Positions 51,001 through 59,239 of a stretch of DNA of 64,000 nt are shown here, one piece after another. Position numbers and translations under genes: made by a program. Positions within the stretch are counted from its first letter, which is position 1, and every line of letters begins with the position of its first letter. The notes beneath the pieces are model-generated. The model did no database searches. It had not been told where the DNA came from and saw only the letters and a list, made by a program, of their open reading frames with translations. The stretch comes from Gordionus sp. m RMFG-2023 (Eukaryota > Nematomorpha > Gordioida > Chordodea > Parachordodidae): assembly GCF_954871325.1 (NCBI RefSeq), contig NC_088778.1, positions 20,631,120-20,695,119 on the forward strand, given 5' to 3'.

Positions 51001-54000
51001 TAAATCATAAGCCCTAAGGGTGTGTCCTAGTTCGACTTATTACTAAATAGCTGGCTTTATTCGACTAAACAGTCTAAAGTATAGGGAAAAAAACAACAAA
51101 AACGGTGGAAAAAATACGAAAAATTACAAAGTCATCAAAATAAGTTGAACCAGGATACAGCCTAAATGTTTTAAAATTATTTTGTTACTTATCGTCCATT
51201 AAGTAAGCATAAGCTGGTGGCTAAAGTGTGACCTATCTTCCATGATGAAATAAATAACTTAGCAATGTATTCCCCCTCTCTTTCAATGTCGTAACGTAAC
51301 TCGTAAGTAGAGAGAAGGCATTTTGGATTCAGTTTTTTAGCCCCCCCCCTCCCTCCATTCTTCAGCATAAATTTAAAAATTTTTTATTTCTCCAAAAATA
51401 TTTTTTTCTTATCTGACTGAGTCTCGATAACTTAAATTAAACGTGTTACAAAATAATTTATTAATAAATTTCAATTATTCCTATAATATAAACCTAAAAT
51501 GTAAATTATATATAATGTTTAATATGACATAATTTAAAACAAGTTTCATAATAAATATTTTATAAAATGATTTTTTTATTGAATTTTGAACGAAAAATAG
51601 TAGGGTTTTGTTTTTTTGAAAAAAAGATTTTGGTCTAATCAAACAAATTTTATATCAATGTGTAGCCAAAATTAATCATTAAAATAAAATTTGAATCACT
51701 ATCTATAATAGTTTATGAACTAGATGAGGTTATTTGAAAGTTGTTTTTCATACTATGTGTTAACTGACCATAATATATTATTTAAGAATTTTATTTTAAA
51801 TATGAAAACTGCAATATGAAATACTTGCAAAAGACCTATCTTATATAGCTATATAAAAATTTAATTATCTAATTTATTTAATATTAATATCTTAATTATC
51901 TTTTTGTTAAACATTCTTATTTCAATATAAAATTAACCACTATCTATTTAATGATTTTATAAATTATTATCTTAATTATCTACATGTAAAAATGATTATT
52001 TTATAATTTAATCATTCATCAATTTATAAATTTTTAATAAACTTAATTAGACAATATATTATTTAAGAATTTTATTATAAATATGAATGTTAATATCTCT
52101 TCATTTTTAGGTAATAAAAATTTAACTAAACACCAATTTAAGTAGTATATCTAAATTTATCATCATCTATTTAATGATAATATTTTATAAATTAATATCT
52201 TAATTATCTTTTTGTTAAACATTCTTATTTCAATATAAAATTAATCACTATCTATTTAATGATTTTATAAATTTTAATTATCTACATGTTAAAATGTTTT
52301 TTCAATAATTTAATCATTCATGATGTTTAATAAACTTAATTAGACAAATACACAACAATTATGATAGCCATTTTATTAATTTATAAATGAAACAATTATA
52401 GTATCTTTATTTACATGCATAACTAACAAATAAATCATTGTTATTCGTACATTGAGCATGAGACCATTTTTCACATTGCGGCATTTAACTTTCTTGCTCT
52501 TTGAATATGCCTTCTTGTATATGCAAAGCCACTCATCATTCGTTTTCTTTAGATTTTTTTATTTTACTTTTTACTTTTTTATTATTTGTTAATTTATGTT
52601 TTTTTACATGTTAATGAGGTCAAAATTTCTGATTTATTTTTCCTGTTTCCTATTTTGATAATGATGTGGTAGAATAGATTGTTTAAGATTATTATTGGAC
52701 TGGTTACATGATGTTAAGTTATATAACTCATTATTAAAAGTGGTAAAATAATTGGGTTTACCATAGATAATACCTCTGTTTATTTTATTTAATTTCTTTT
52801 TCAAATATATTTCTAAATTATTTTTTTTTAAAATATATTTACTATGTAATCGACCAAATATGTAAATCAATATAGGTCTAAATTATCTCCAAAAACATCT
52901 TTTTCCCATTATTATTGGAGAAAAAAAATGTATGGCTAGGAGCGGAATTTATTGAATCATTTTCAAGATCACAATAAGCTAATTTGCCCATTGCCAGAGT
53001 AATAATAAATAATTATGACATATTATCATCATTAGATATTAATAACTATCTTCAGAGAATGTATCAGGGTTGTAGGGATATATCACACAGGCTAAAAATC
53101 CATTCTGAAATTTTTAGGGGTTGTAGTTTTAGGAAGCTCAATTTTAATAATTGATGGTATGTCATATATGGTAAATGATTTGTTTACAATTTAACCTGTT
53201 TTATGCCAAAATCCATGAGTGATTTGCTAGCTTGAATTATATAATCTTTTAATGTCCTCCTGAGATTTGGTGAATATTAACCTATTTGAACTCCATCCCA
53301 TATGATGATATTGCAAAGTCTCTTTGTATTTATTTATTGCTCATCTTAAAGTTGTTATAGGAATATTAAATTTCGTAGCTATTGATAATGTTGATCTTTT
53401 ATTAATGATTATATCATCAATTGCCAGTTTAATTTGTTCATCATTTGATTTTGCACCAAATATTGTTTTGCGTGAACTTTTCATTTCAATATGAATGTAT
53501 GAATTTTGGCCAGTCAATGCATGGCCAGACAATACTCACCTGTCTATTATTATTAAATCCTTTATATGTCTATTAAATAAAACTTTTAAAGTCTAATTTT
53601 TTGTGTGAATAATGCTAAATGCCTAAGGATAATATTTATATAAAATATAAGTAATCTAAATTAGTAATTTTTTCACCAAACAAAAAAATGTGTAACGTGA
53701 TTCTTCCAGAAAAAGGTACTAAAAACAGCTTATTTAAAAATTTTTTTTATTGGATTGCTCTATTCAATAAATGAACTTAGGTAAGGTACATATCATAAAT
53801 ATACATATTTTGACCAATTTTGGGAGAAATCGGTCCAATAGATAAAAAGTAAGGGTGGTGGCCAGTCTTCAACATGGTCATTTATGGCACATTTCCCTAT
53901 TATTAACAAATAGTTTACAATAACATTTCTTTGCTAAATATAGCAGGCACACTGAATGGGAGTTTATATATAATTTAGAAAGATTTGTTCTGCACATTTA

Positions 54001-57000
54001 ATATTGCGATAGGCGAAATTCCTGATTCTTTACATTTTATTTACCCTTATTTAGGAATATAATTCATGATAATTATTTTGCAATACAATTTCACTAATAA
54101 TGTAGATTATCAAAACCATATGTATAACGAAAAACAACTATCGCTTTAAGAATTAGGTTATGAACGTTTAAAATATAATTTTATATCATGAGTAAAGCAG
54201 GAATTATTTTTGAAACATTAATCGTGGAATCGACTAGGTAGAGAGACTAGGATTAATCCGACAGTGTTTTTTTAAAACTCATTGCTTCTATATTTTTCGT
54301 TTTATCTTGATTTTTGATGCCAATTATGGAAATTTCCTTATTTTGTTAAAACTTTTTTTTATATTTTCTGTTAAATCTCCTTCTAACACTCTCGAAAACC
54401 TTTATTGTATGTTCCAAATTAATTGCTCTGTATGATCCACAATCAGAGGATTACCCTTCCCTTTGTATATCGAGATTCCCCCAGATGTCTGGAGTAGCCT
54501 ATTCAAGAACAATCAGTTGCACATAAACCACTCGATTCACATTTAAATGTCTGAAACATTTTAGTCACTACTCGGACCGCCGCGTTGTTTCTTTATACAC
54601 TTTAAAGCTTTTCTTATTTCATCTTTTCAAATCTACAGCTGGGCCCCTCTACCTTTGCACATTTCACATCATTGTCCCATTCATTCTCTTCATTCAATAG
54701 TCTCTTTATAAACTTCCAAACCTTTTTAATTTAATTACGATTTTTCTCTCAACGTTTTTTAAACAGTTTACACCTATTACCTTCTGTCTCTTTAACTTCT
54801 GCTTAGCAATTTTAAACATATTTCGCTTCCATCTTCATTCTCCAAATCCCTTGCAATCTCCAACCTTTTAGTTTCTTTCATTATCGTAATTAGCATTTCT
54901 TTTTTCTATCTTATATTTTCCCATGTCAATCTCAGCCATAATTTTCATTCATTATAGCATCCTTTTTCACATCAATTACCGTGGCTACGTCAAGATTCTA
55001 CCACCACACCTCTTTATGGCTCAGCGGTCCCTTTGTTCAACTACAGAGTTTTTCTGCTACCTTCAACCATATCTTTTTCATGGTAATAGTAAAAAAAACC
55101 CCGGAAAAAACCCCCATGAGAAAAAAACCCCCGGAAAAAAATTAAAATTTGCTTTAAATCATTGTTAATCTTTATTTTTCTGGCCTTTTCTCAATTTTTT
55201 TCTTCTTAATTTTTTTAGTATAACCTAGCAATAATTAATATTGATAAATAATTTTATAAGCAAATGCCACAATCATTAACAGCTATTAAACTTAAAAAAA
55301 ACACAAAATACTTACTAAAAAATATTCGAAGTAATAATGTCTAAATGTCAAGAACGGGATTTATTTCCTGATCCATTATATATATATACATGGATTTCGA
55401 ATAGTCTGCTATGAACGATATGACTGTCATTGCTATGATTATTAATATGTTAAATTATTTATATTTATTTTTTCAATTAGGGGATCACATCATAATCAGA
55501 GGATGCTTTTACCATTTGTGTCAAAGTACCCATAGAAAAATTCAAAAGCTAGGTCTGGAAAGCCAATACAGAACCGATGAAGCCCTAAGCTTATTTTGTG
55601 GCATGATGGACGGCTTAGCATTTGTTTCTTTATGTGATATGGGCAATGCAATGGTATTCCTTAGATCGGTTACTCCTAGCAATGGTAAGGATATTCTTGA
55701 ATATTTCGATAAAAATTACATCAATGGAGTATCAAGGGAGGTTACAAGAAGCAATTCTCAATCCCAGACAGGTTAAATTTGGCCTCGATTTCCTCCAGAA
55801 ACTTAAATGAGCACTCTATCCAACGAATAACTCATAAATAATCAATGCTAAGGTTCGAATCATCGTTTTTCTAATCTGGTTGGAAATAAACACCCATCAA
55901 TCTGGGAATTGATTAAAAAAATGAAATGCGAGGTGACTGCCGATAACCAAACTTGAACGATGGGTGTAGGTAGTTGGACACCGAAAACAAAATAGCAATG
56001 CTTAAACAAGAAAAAATGCTGATGTTCAAATTGGAACTGGGGAAAAAATATCCCAGTTAAATAACCCATGTATTACTTATTTTCGTAAAAATTTTTGCTA
56101 TAGTAATAAATACAATACCCATCCTTAATTACTATATTAAGTAGACAAAATTTGCAATAAGATCTGTTTATTTTATTGATAAATCATTATTATGTATATA
56201 ATTTATTATTAAATTATATTTTTATAATATTTTTTTCTAAAATACTAATTTGTCTATACCTTATTAAATCCAAATAAAAATATACCGATATTATTAGATC
56301 TTAAGTAAATTCGAAAAAAAATTTCGGGGTTTTTTTTCCGGGGGTCTTTTTTCCTGGGGGGTTTATTTCCGGGCGTTTATTTTCCAGGATTCCTTTTTCA
56401 TCATTTCCCATTTGTTATTTGTATTTAGAGACTTCACTCATACCTTATTAAATCCAAATAAAAATATACCGATATTATTAGATTTTAAATAAATTCGAAA
56501 AAAAATTTCGGGGCTTTTTTTCCTGTGGGTTTTTCTCCGGGGTCCGGGATTCATTTTTCATCATTTACCGTTTGTTATTTATATTTAGAGACTTCACTCG
56601 CATCTGTGGCCATCGTTGTGACAAATTCATTTCATGAAATCTTCTTTAACTTCCAAACCTTTAACCTCGAGACTTACTTTCTCTTTTTTCTCATGCCTTA
56701 TCGGATGAGAACAAAATATAAAAATGTTGTTTTCCTATTTTGTGATCTCATAATAAGAATTTTTCTTCGAAAACAAAAATTTATTAAAGTTAAAAAATTT
56801 GAAAAGCTATAATTGAATTGATTTTTCAACCTATTTTTATAAAATATTTAAATTAATAAAGTCTTAAAAATAGATGTTTTAAAATAAATCATCGCCATTA
56901 TCGCGAAATAAATTCGCGATAAAAGTTTCGCTGTAATGTATTCGCTCTAAAGGGTTCCCAGTAAGGGTTTGGCGATATTTTCATGAAACTATCGAATCCC

Positions 57001-58526
57001 TTTAATATTTTAAATGAATAAAAAAATGAAAATACAAATTTTTTTTAAGTTACAAATAAAACTATTTTGCTCCCAGGTATGTCAGTGTTATCAGGACAAT
57101 TTTTTGGCGAAGCTTATTCGTACGTAAGCGGGGCACCTCGAGCTAATGGCACAGGCCTGGTTGTTATTTTTAATAAAGGCAATCTCACATTCTCCACCAC
57201 ATTGGTTCCAGTTATAACTTTAAAGGGAAAGGATGTTCTGGGATCCGGATTTGGGTACGAATTAGCGGCCCTCGACTTTAATACTGACGGGTAATTTACA
57301 TCGTATCCATTTAAAACCTTATCTCTTATTTTAATATTAAAAAATTATTTTATTAGAGTGATATTATGCAATGTCATAATATGCAAGTTTAAAATAAAAA
57401 TTTCCCTAGGTAGCTTTTTATATTTGATACTTATAACCTCTTATAAGAATTAATTAGAAGTAAAAAATAAATTAATATATATCAATAAATAAATTATAGT
57501 GAAATCTTCCAATATTTTTTAATCAAAAAAAAATTATATTTGATTGGAAACCTTTGAATTTGATGATTTTACTTGGTCTATATGTGATGTGTTTGTGATA
57601 TTTATGATTAAATTATTTTTTGCTTGATTCATCTAAACTATGTATTTTTTGATTAGATTGGTAACTTACCCAATTTTCTTATTTTTGTCTTTATAGAATT
57701 TTTTATATTATTTTAGTTATCTAGATTTATTGGTCGGTGCTCCTTTTTACTATGAAACGAATGATGAATCGGTAGGGGGCGCTGTGTATATATACCTCAA
57801 TGGACCAAATGTAAAGACAATAAATTTTAAATTTTGAATTAATTCTCTTGTATCATTTTATTAGGGGTTAAACGAAGATAACCCCATAATTCTTACCGGT
57901 AAAAATGAATCCATGTTTGGGTATTCAATATCCTCAATAGGCGATGTAAATCAAGATGGTTACGAAGGTAAGAATTCTTTTATAAATTTATATAAGGTAG
58001 TTTATCTTTTTTTTTAAACTTTTTAAAATAATATTAAGAAATGATTCATATCAAATGGTTTATATTAAAAAATAACAAATAAATGTTTAGATATAGCAAT
58101 AGGTGCCCCGAACCAGGATAATGGTTTAGGAGCAGTTTACATATATCACGGAGGACACGACAAAATTGATAAACACTTAGCTCGTGCACCTGCTCAAATT
58201 ATTACCCCATCTAGCCTTAGATATACGGATACTCAGTATTTTGAATCGCTTTTAAACCAAAAAGATGGCCAATACTCTTTCCGCGATAAAAGGCAGAGAT
58301 TATAAAAATTATTTAACAAAATTAAAATATTTTTTATTTCTGTATTTTTTAATTTTAAAAAAATTTGAAATTCCTGTGAAAAGGTCTAAAAAAATTTTTA
58401 TTTTAGAGGAGAAAATGAAATTTTAGCATTTGGTCATTCGTTGTCTGGAGGTATTGATATGGATTCTAATGGATATCCGGATCTGCTGATTGGTTCTTAT
58501 CGATCGGACAGAATATTTTTGTTAAG
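35784..58526 (+). CDS. mew: Integrin alpha, laminin-receptor (alpha-PS1/alpha-3/6/7) class; ten exons, 3' incomplete
   Basis: Encodes the N-terminal 485 residues of an integrin alpha chain, the cell-surface adhesion receptor subunit that pairs with a beta chain and binds extracellular matrix. A hydrophobic signal peptide (about residues 21-40, cleavage after PVSA) is followed by FNLDIDIPIIKTG and a seven-blade FG-GAP propeller. Calcium-loop motifs are in blades 5-7: DFNTDGYLD, DVNQDGYED and DMDSNGYPD. No inserted I domain is present between blades 2 and 3. GRPVFKAHQQFGYCQAGTS and YSFLGMSVLSGQFFGEAYSY closely resemble Drosophila alpha-PS1 as I remember it. All ten exons join in phase with GT/AG borders. 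Thigh, calf, membrane and tail exons lie beyond the window. Class assignment is inference; integrin alpha itself is certain. Confidence 0.93.
36858..38458 (+). mobile_element. hAT transposon with BED finger (1601 bp), integrin intron 1
   Basis: Perfect 8-bp duplication GTAGCGTT (36850-36857 and 38459-38466). The ends are CAGTCTTGTTAAAATAGCGC and CAGTGTTGTTAAACGCTAC (reverse complement of the right end), with dense GTAGCGCGCTAC subterminal repeats on both sides. It carries a broken transposase on the plus strand. Confidence 0.93.
37210..38100 (+). pseudogene. hAT transposase with N-terminal BED zinc finger, decayed
   Basis: About 37216-37300 encodes a BED finger: YRFRCKMCRKILSSNHTSTF then NLKKHLK, with the CxxC pair and the following histidines. 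After an AT-rich gap that may be an intron, about 37497-37670 reads TSNYKEIEKYLKSFGVMEED and GVSQKLAD. The next part, DNGSFIKMINIFLHVPRYF, is the hAT segment preceding the catalytic core, and later words extend to about 38100. The catalytic and dimerisation domains are largely missing, and several stops occur. It is non-functional. Confidence 0.8.
38467..40558. other. Integrin intron 1, mostly unresolved
   Basis: At 39064-39600 two sequences resemble hAT miniature-element ends (TAGAGAACTGCAAAACGCGG at 39070; CAGAGATTTGCGAGGCC at 39591) with GC-rich CCCAGCCCG words, but no matching partner ends or duplications were found. G-runs occur at 39925 and 40393. No host coding sequence was recognised. 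Confidence 0.4.
40559..40873. mobile_element. hAT-like miniature element (~315 bp)
   Basis: The left end AAAGACCTGCATGCTCGGTC and the reverse complement of the right end, GAGAGATGCGGAAATCAG, form a weak inverted pair. TATTTATT occurs close to both ends. Size and the CCGG-containing subterminal words fit the GACCTGCA hAT miniature elements nearby. Ends are good to a few bases. Confidence 0.5.
41617..41892. mobile_element. hAT miniature element, GACCTGCA type (276 bp)
   Basis: TIRs TAGAGACCTACAGAGGTA and TGAGGACCTGCAAAGGTA (reverse complement of the right end) match at 13 of 18. The flanks TAAATATT (41609-41616) and TAATTATT (41893-41900) match at 7 of 8. The TIR resembles that of the hAT at 24759. 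Confidence 0.8.
42341..42610. mobile_element. hAT miniature element (270 bp)
   Basis: Perfect 8-bp duplication ATTCAAGT (42333-42340 and 42611-42618). The ends are TAGAGGTATACCCGTGCCAG and TAGAGTTGTGTAAATGGATC (reverse complement of the right end), with GGGCCGGGC / GGCCCGACCC inside. It is non-coding. Confidence 0.88.
43498..45024 (-). CDS. Reverse transcriptase with C-terminal zinc finger and restriction-like endonuclease region (5'-truncated retroelement)
   Basis: One uninterrupted frame of about 508 codons. It starts inside the RT domain: KLDFRNAFNTIHR (motif A Asp), EEGIQQGDPLGPLLF (motif B) and LWYLDDGSFGG (YLDD catalytic box). The C-terminal part has CAACHKQVDPFSRHCFSC, RFLRHDNLNRLIGKALISAG, DGKRPDGMSL and KRLVWDVSC. 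This order (fingers, R-H-D-x-L, K-x-P-D, W-D-V) resembles the restriction-like endonuclease tail of R2-type non-LTR elements, and the RPDG...WDV tail is familiar from abundant invertebrate RT proteins. The RT fingers and everything upstream are absent; an in-frame stop precedes 45024. The island is far GC-richer than its flanks and lies antisense in integrin intron 1, so insertion is probably recent or the copy came from a GC-rich source. Confidence 0.85.
   Translation of the reverse strand, partial: ADKVFCKLDFRNAFNTIHRRAFLPSFLHHFPKYGNFLNSCYGFPSLLKFGEFSISSEEGIQQGDPLGPLLFTIGIHDLIKNLKTNFQLDLNLWYLDDGSFGGSLSNVMSAIEYVEMEASKIGLSLNRKKCEISSLNNKDFIPPLDFTIIPHEELCLLGSPIGFSTSFCQKTFDDLIHSLSNSLKNLPHLPKHQFFFLTKKCLFLPKFLHLFKSSPVFQYNTLLKVFELKFKHFIESLLGLNFSDFNWSLASMPAYQGGLGLLPPFLMAIACFLSSRISFADSISSLIELDDPLLSSAKQEWLTLITQGSEQPISCHLKSFLVPMLQCSFEKLCMYPELTNLQLLRNAKKNSNGHEWLDAIPSGKKETLLTDDEFQTAIGHRLGCLIPSVDTCAACHKQVDPFSRHCFSCLKVSGRFLRHDNLNRLIGKALISAGFPNSLEPLGLLNADGKRPDGMSLTSWHGGKRLVWDVSCVTSFPANGNTDSLELQETNKFNKYRFLPNSLIYSLL
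45313..45443 (+). CDS. Integrin alpha exon 2 (blade 1 end)
   Basis: Acceptor AATAATAG, donor GTATAA. Together with exon 1 it gives ENV-MLVGAPLSNY, then NPGAIYKCPLTPRMDDCLRV, the conserved LVGAP and disulphide-bearing segment of blade 1. Incoming phase 2 and outgoing phase 1 match its neighbours. Confidence 0.9.
45444..47253. other. Integrin intron 2
   Basis: Contains the hAT miniature element at 46315-46634 and, near 45675, the words GTGACGCAAGATGGTCATTG, which recur as GACGCAGGATCGTCATTTGA near 40300 and mark a further low-copy repeat. No other gene was recognised. Confidence 0.6.
46315..46634. mobile_element. hAT miniature element, GATCTGCATC family, copy 3
   Basis: 320 bp with perfect 8-bp duplication GCAAAAAT (46307-46314 and 46635-46642). 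It begins TAGCGATCTGCATCGGGCCT, and the internal CCCGAACC blocks and TATGGGGTCTAGTTTCTATA match copies 1 and 2. Confidence 0.93.
47254..47330 (+). CDS. Integrin alpha exon 3 (blade 2 start)
   Basis: 77-nt exon after acceptor TTAAATAG; it encodes DKDENRNNQWLGVTIKSHKN and then GESVV, the QWLGVTV-type segment typical of laminin-class chains. Donor GTAAAA, phase 0. It is too short to stand out as an open frame on its own. Confidence 0.88.
47531..47759 (+). CDS. Integrin alpha exon 4 (blade 2-3)
   Basis: Acceptor ATTAAAG. Encodes TCGHRYSRSG, GICYSLSSSLEYEEVYSPCV, GRPVFKAHQQFGYCQAGTS and DDLIIGAPGSYTWT. The cysteines sit where the family has its blade-2 disulphides. Donor GTTTAT, phase 1. No I domain follows. 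Confidence 0.92.
47760..49999. other. Integrin intron 4, with an unidentified GC-richer open stretch
   Basis: Mostly AT-rich. 49150-49620 is GC-richer; an 84-codon plus-strand frame (49366-49620) containing SWPHDYGVVDILPGLI looks codon-like but matches nothing I recognise. It could be a decayed element or an alternative exon; no splice pairing supports it. Confidence 0.35.
50008..50229. mobile_element. hAT-like miniature element (222 bp) with ~38-bp TIRs
   Basis: The left end CAGGGTTCTGGACCTGAATT pairs with the reverse complement of the right end, CCGGTTTCTGGGCCTGAATT. Similarity continues through CGGGTTCAGGAATTTTAAAT. Flanks ATTTTAAA (50000-50007) and ATCTTAAG (50230-50237) agree at 6 of 8. 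It is non-coding and lies in integrin intron 4. Confidence 0.8.
50521..50631 (+). CDS. Integrin alpha exon 5 (blade 3-4 linker)
   Basis: Acceptor TTTATAG. Encodes ALFKNNIASGIFADKRWFFT, then PDLVPVPHYSFLG. The first codon GGT is split with exon 4 and completes TWTG. Donor GTAACA, phase 1. The following intron is 6.4 kb and full of mobile elements. Confidence 0.9.
50690..50960. repeat. Degenerate ~14-bp minisatellite (TTCGC motif), locus B, minus orientation
   Basis: Read on the minus strand, units start TTCGC or variants about every 14 bases: TTCGCTCTAAAGTG, TTCACGGTTCAGGT, TTCGCGAAAATAAAT, TTGTGATAATGGG, TTCGCGATATTGT. It begins about 60 bp after integrin exon 5. Confidence 0.75.
51018..51162. 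mobile_element. Harbinger-like miniature element (145 bp)
   Basis: TIRs GGGTGTGTCCTAGTTCGACT and GGCTGTATCCTGGTTCAACT (reverse complement of the right end) both continue into TATT. A 3-bp TAA flanks each side (51015-51017 and 51163-51165). The 3-bp T(A)A duplication and GG-start TIR fit PIF/Harbinger. A related single end (GTCGAACCAGGATAACC) lies near 34780. Confidence 0.7.
51884..52349. repeat. Direct repeat, two ~160-173-bp units
   Basis: 51884-52056 and 52192-52349 share TTAATATCTTAATTATCTTT, then ACTATCTATTTAATGATTTT and AATAAACTTAATTAGACAA. The second unit is slightly shorter. No coding was seen. Confidence 0.9.
52900..53570 (-). pseudogene. Pipsqueak-HTH transposase relic (pogo/Tigger or jerky-like)
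   Basis: The minus-strand frame 53532-53341 contains KSSRKTIFGAKSNDEQIKLA and then IDDIIINKRSTLSIATKFNI with PITTLR. This is a pipsqueak-type helix-turn-helix (basic start, A-I-x-A/D-I, S-T-L-S-I-A-x-x-F-x-I-P-x-x-T-L). Further down the strand (about 53285-53220) FTKSQED and ASKSLMDFG resemble the second HTH of pogo-like transposases. A DDE catalytic domain was not identified. It is short and decayed; ends were not found. Confidence 0.6.
54280..55072 (-). pseudogene. LINE fragment (linker to RT start), 3' of a MULE insertion
   Basis: On the minus strand the order is WLKVAEKLC / TKGPLSHKEVWW / KVEGPS / a GPSGVV-like block / CGSYRAINLEHTIKVFESV. These correspond to the post-endonuclease linker (KVAEKLCGxTKGPxRHKETWWW type) and the start of the reverse transcriptase of a common invertebrate LINE. 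Several frame changes and stops are present. The copy is cut by the MULE at 55082; its upstream continuation is probably at about 56600-56700. Confidence 0.7.
55082..56392 (+). mobile_element. MULE DNA transposon (1311 bp) inserted into the LINE
   Basis: A perfect 9-bp duplication CTTTTTCAT (55073-55081 and 56393-56401) fits the 8-10 bp of MULEs. The ends align as inverted repeats rich in CCCCGGAAAAAA: left GGTAATAGTAAAAAAAACCC and the reverse complement of the right end, GAATCCTGGAAAATAAACGC, followed by matching CCCCC-GGAAAA blocks. It carries a transposase fragment. Confidence 0.88.
55480..56060 (+). pseudogene. MULE transposase fragment
   Basis: The open part contains GCFYHLCQSTHRKIQKLGLE, DEALSLFCGMMDGLAFVSLC and ILEYFDKNYINGVSR. 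This is the middle of the MULE transposase DDE domain (GCxFHxxQxxxRKIQxLGL and the LAFVP block). Further on, in another frame, FSNLVGNKHPSIWELIKKMK matches the C-terminal HPSIW region. The first catalytic Asp region and the N-terminal finger are missing, and there are frame breaks. It is inactive; it might use the element's ends but cannot act alone. Confidence 0.82.
56257..56599. repeat. Tandem duplication across the MULE right end (183 and 160 bp)
   Basis: 56257-56439 and 56440-56599 share ACCTTATTAAATCCAAATAA, the TTTCGGGG..TTTTTTTCC end block of the MULE, and the flank TATTTAGAGACTTCACTC. The unit includes both MULE 3' end and neighbouring DNA, so the duplication came after the MULE insertion. 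Confidence 0.9.
56890..56985. repeat. ~14-bp minisatellite (TTCGC motif), locus C
   Basis: The cleanest copy: three successive 14-bp units TTCGCGATAAAAGT, TTCGCTGTAATGTA, TTCGCTCTAAAGGG at about 56922-56963, with weaker units either side. It lies 90 bp before integrin exon 6. Confidence 0.85.
57077..57290 (+). CDS. Integrin alpha exon 6 (blade 4-5)
   Basis: Acceptor TGCTCCCAG. Encodes MSVLSGQFFGEAYSYVSGAP, RANGTGLVVIF and GSGFGYELAALDFNTDG. The last of these starts the blade-5 calcium loop, which is completed in exon 7. Donor GTAATT, phase 2. Confidence 0.93.
57717..57810 (+). CDS. Integrin alpha exon 7 (blade 5)
   Basis: Acceptor TTATTTTAG. Encodes YLDLLVGAPFYYETNDESVG and GAVYIYLNGPN, finishing DFNTDGYLD and the LVGAP strand. 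Donor GTAAAG, phase 0. The next intron is only 54 bp. Confidence 0.93.
57865..57967 (+). CDS. Integrin alpha exon 8 (blade 6)
   Basis: Acceptor TTTTATTAG. Encodes GLNEDNPIILTGKNESMFGY and SISSIGDVNQDGYE. The calcium loop DVNQDGYED is split with exon 9. Donor GTAAGA, phase 1. Confidence 0.93.
58091..58235 (+). CDS. Integrin alpha exon 9 (blade 6 end)
   Basis: Acceptor AATGTTTAG. Encodes IAIGAPNQDNGLGAVYIYHG and then HLARAPAQIITPSSLRYTDT. The donor is taken as GTATTT at 58236 because it gives phase 2, matching exon 10. The frame stays open to a stop near 58300, so the 3' border is the least certain in the model. Confidence 0.75.
58407..58526 (+). CDS. Integrin alpha exon 10 (blade 7)
   Basis: Acceptor TTATTTTAG. 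Encodes GENEILAFGHSLSGGIDMDS and NGYPDLLIGSYRSDRIFLL, the blade-7 calcium loop DMDSNGYPD and the LIGSY strand. Donor GTTAAA (non-optimal), phase 2. A 4.4-kb foldback transposon starts 25 bp after this donor. Confidence 0.88.
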
Positions 58527-59239
58527 GTTAAAAATGTTGGTTGCTTGTATTTAGTGTTGCGTAATCTGCTAATTTTAGCCGACTACATAACGGCTTAGCC
58601 GAGATTGAAAAAATCGGCTAAACCTAATTAGGTTTATAAAAATTTAATTAGTCGAGAATTCTGCATCGGCTATTCGTCCGCCAGCGTTCCATAAGATATT
58701 CCTAGCATTAATTATTATTTTTTTTAGTAAAATAATTTATTTTATATATATTTAATGTTAATATTTTATTATTATCAAATAAACATATGATTTATATTTT
58801 TTATTTAGATTATTATATTTTGAAATGAATGAAATATTAATATATTTTGAAAATGGATTTATTTATTTGATGTTTTTTTAATAAAATAAAATGATATGCC
58901 ACTATTGTAATATTATTTTTGTTACAATTTATTAGTGATTTTTACACCCAAAATTTTAAGCAAAATATATTTTTTTGAAGTTCAAAAAGATTTTTGAACA
59001 TATTATGATTTGATAAGAATTTTAACTTTTTTGTAAATAAATCTTTTTTGAGGAATTCTTTTGTAAATAAATTTTATTATAAATAAACTATCTTTTAGGT
59101 AAAATCTTTTATAATTTTTTTTCATCATTTATTTAAAATTATCTATTTTTTAAGTATATTAAAAGAGGTGGTTTTTTCTAAATAATTTTTTTTAGAATAT
59201 TTATATTAAACTTTTTTTGATATTTTATATGATCATTTT

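Noticed and set aside
58236-58300. Exon 9 continuing through to the stop near 58300, giving a short secreted integrin propeller
   Set aside because: The donor at 58236 gives the phase needed for exon 10, and the extra codons do not resemble integrin blade 7. An alternative end is possible but not supported.
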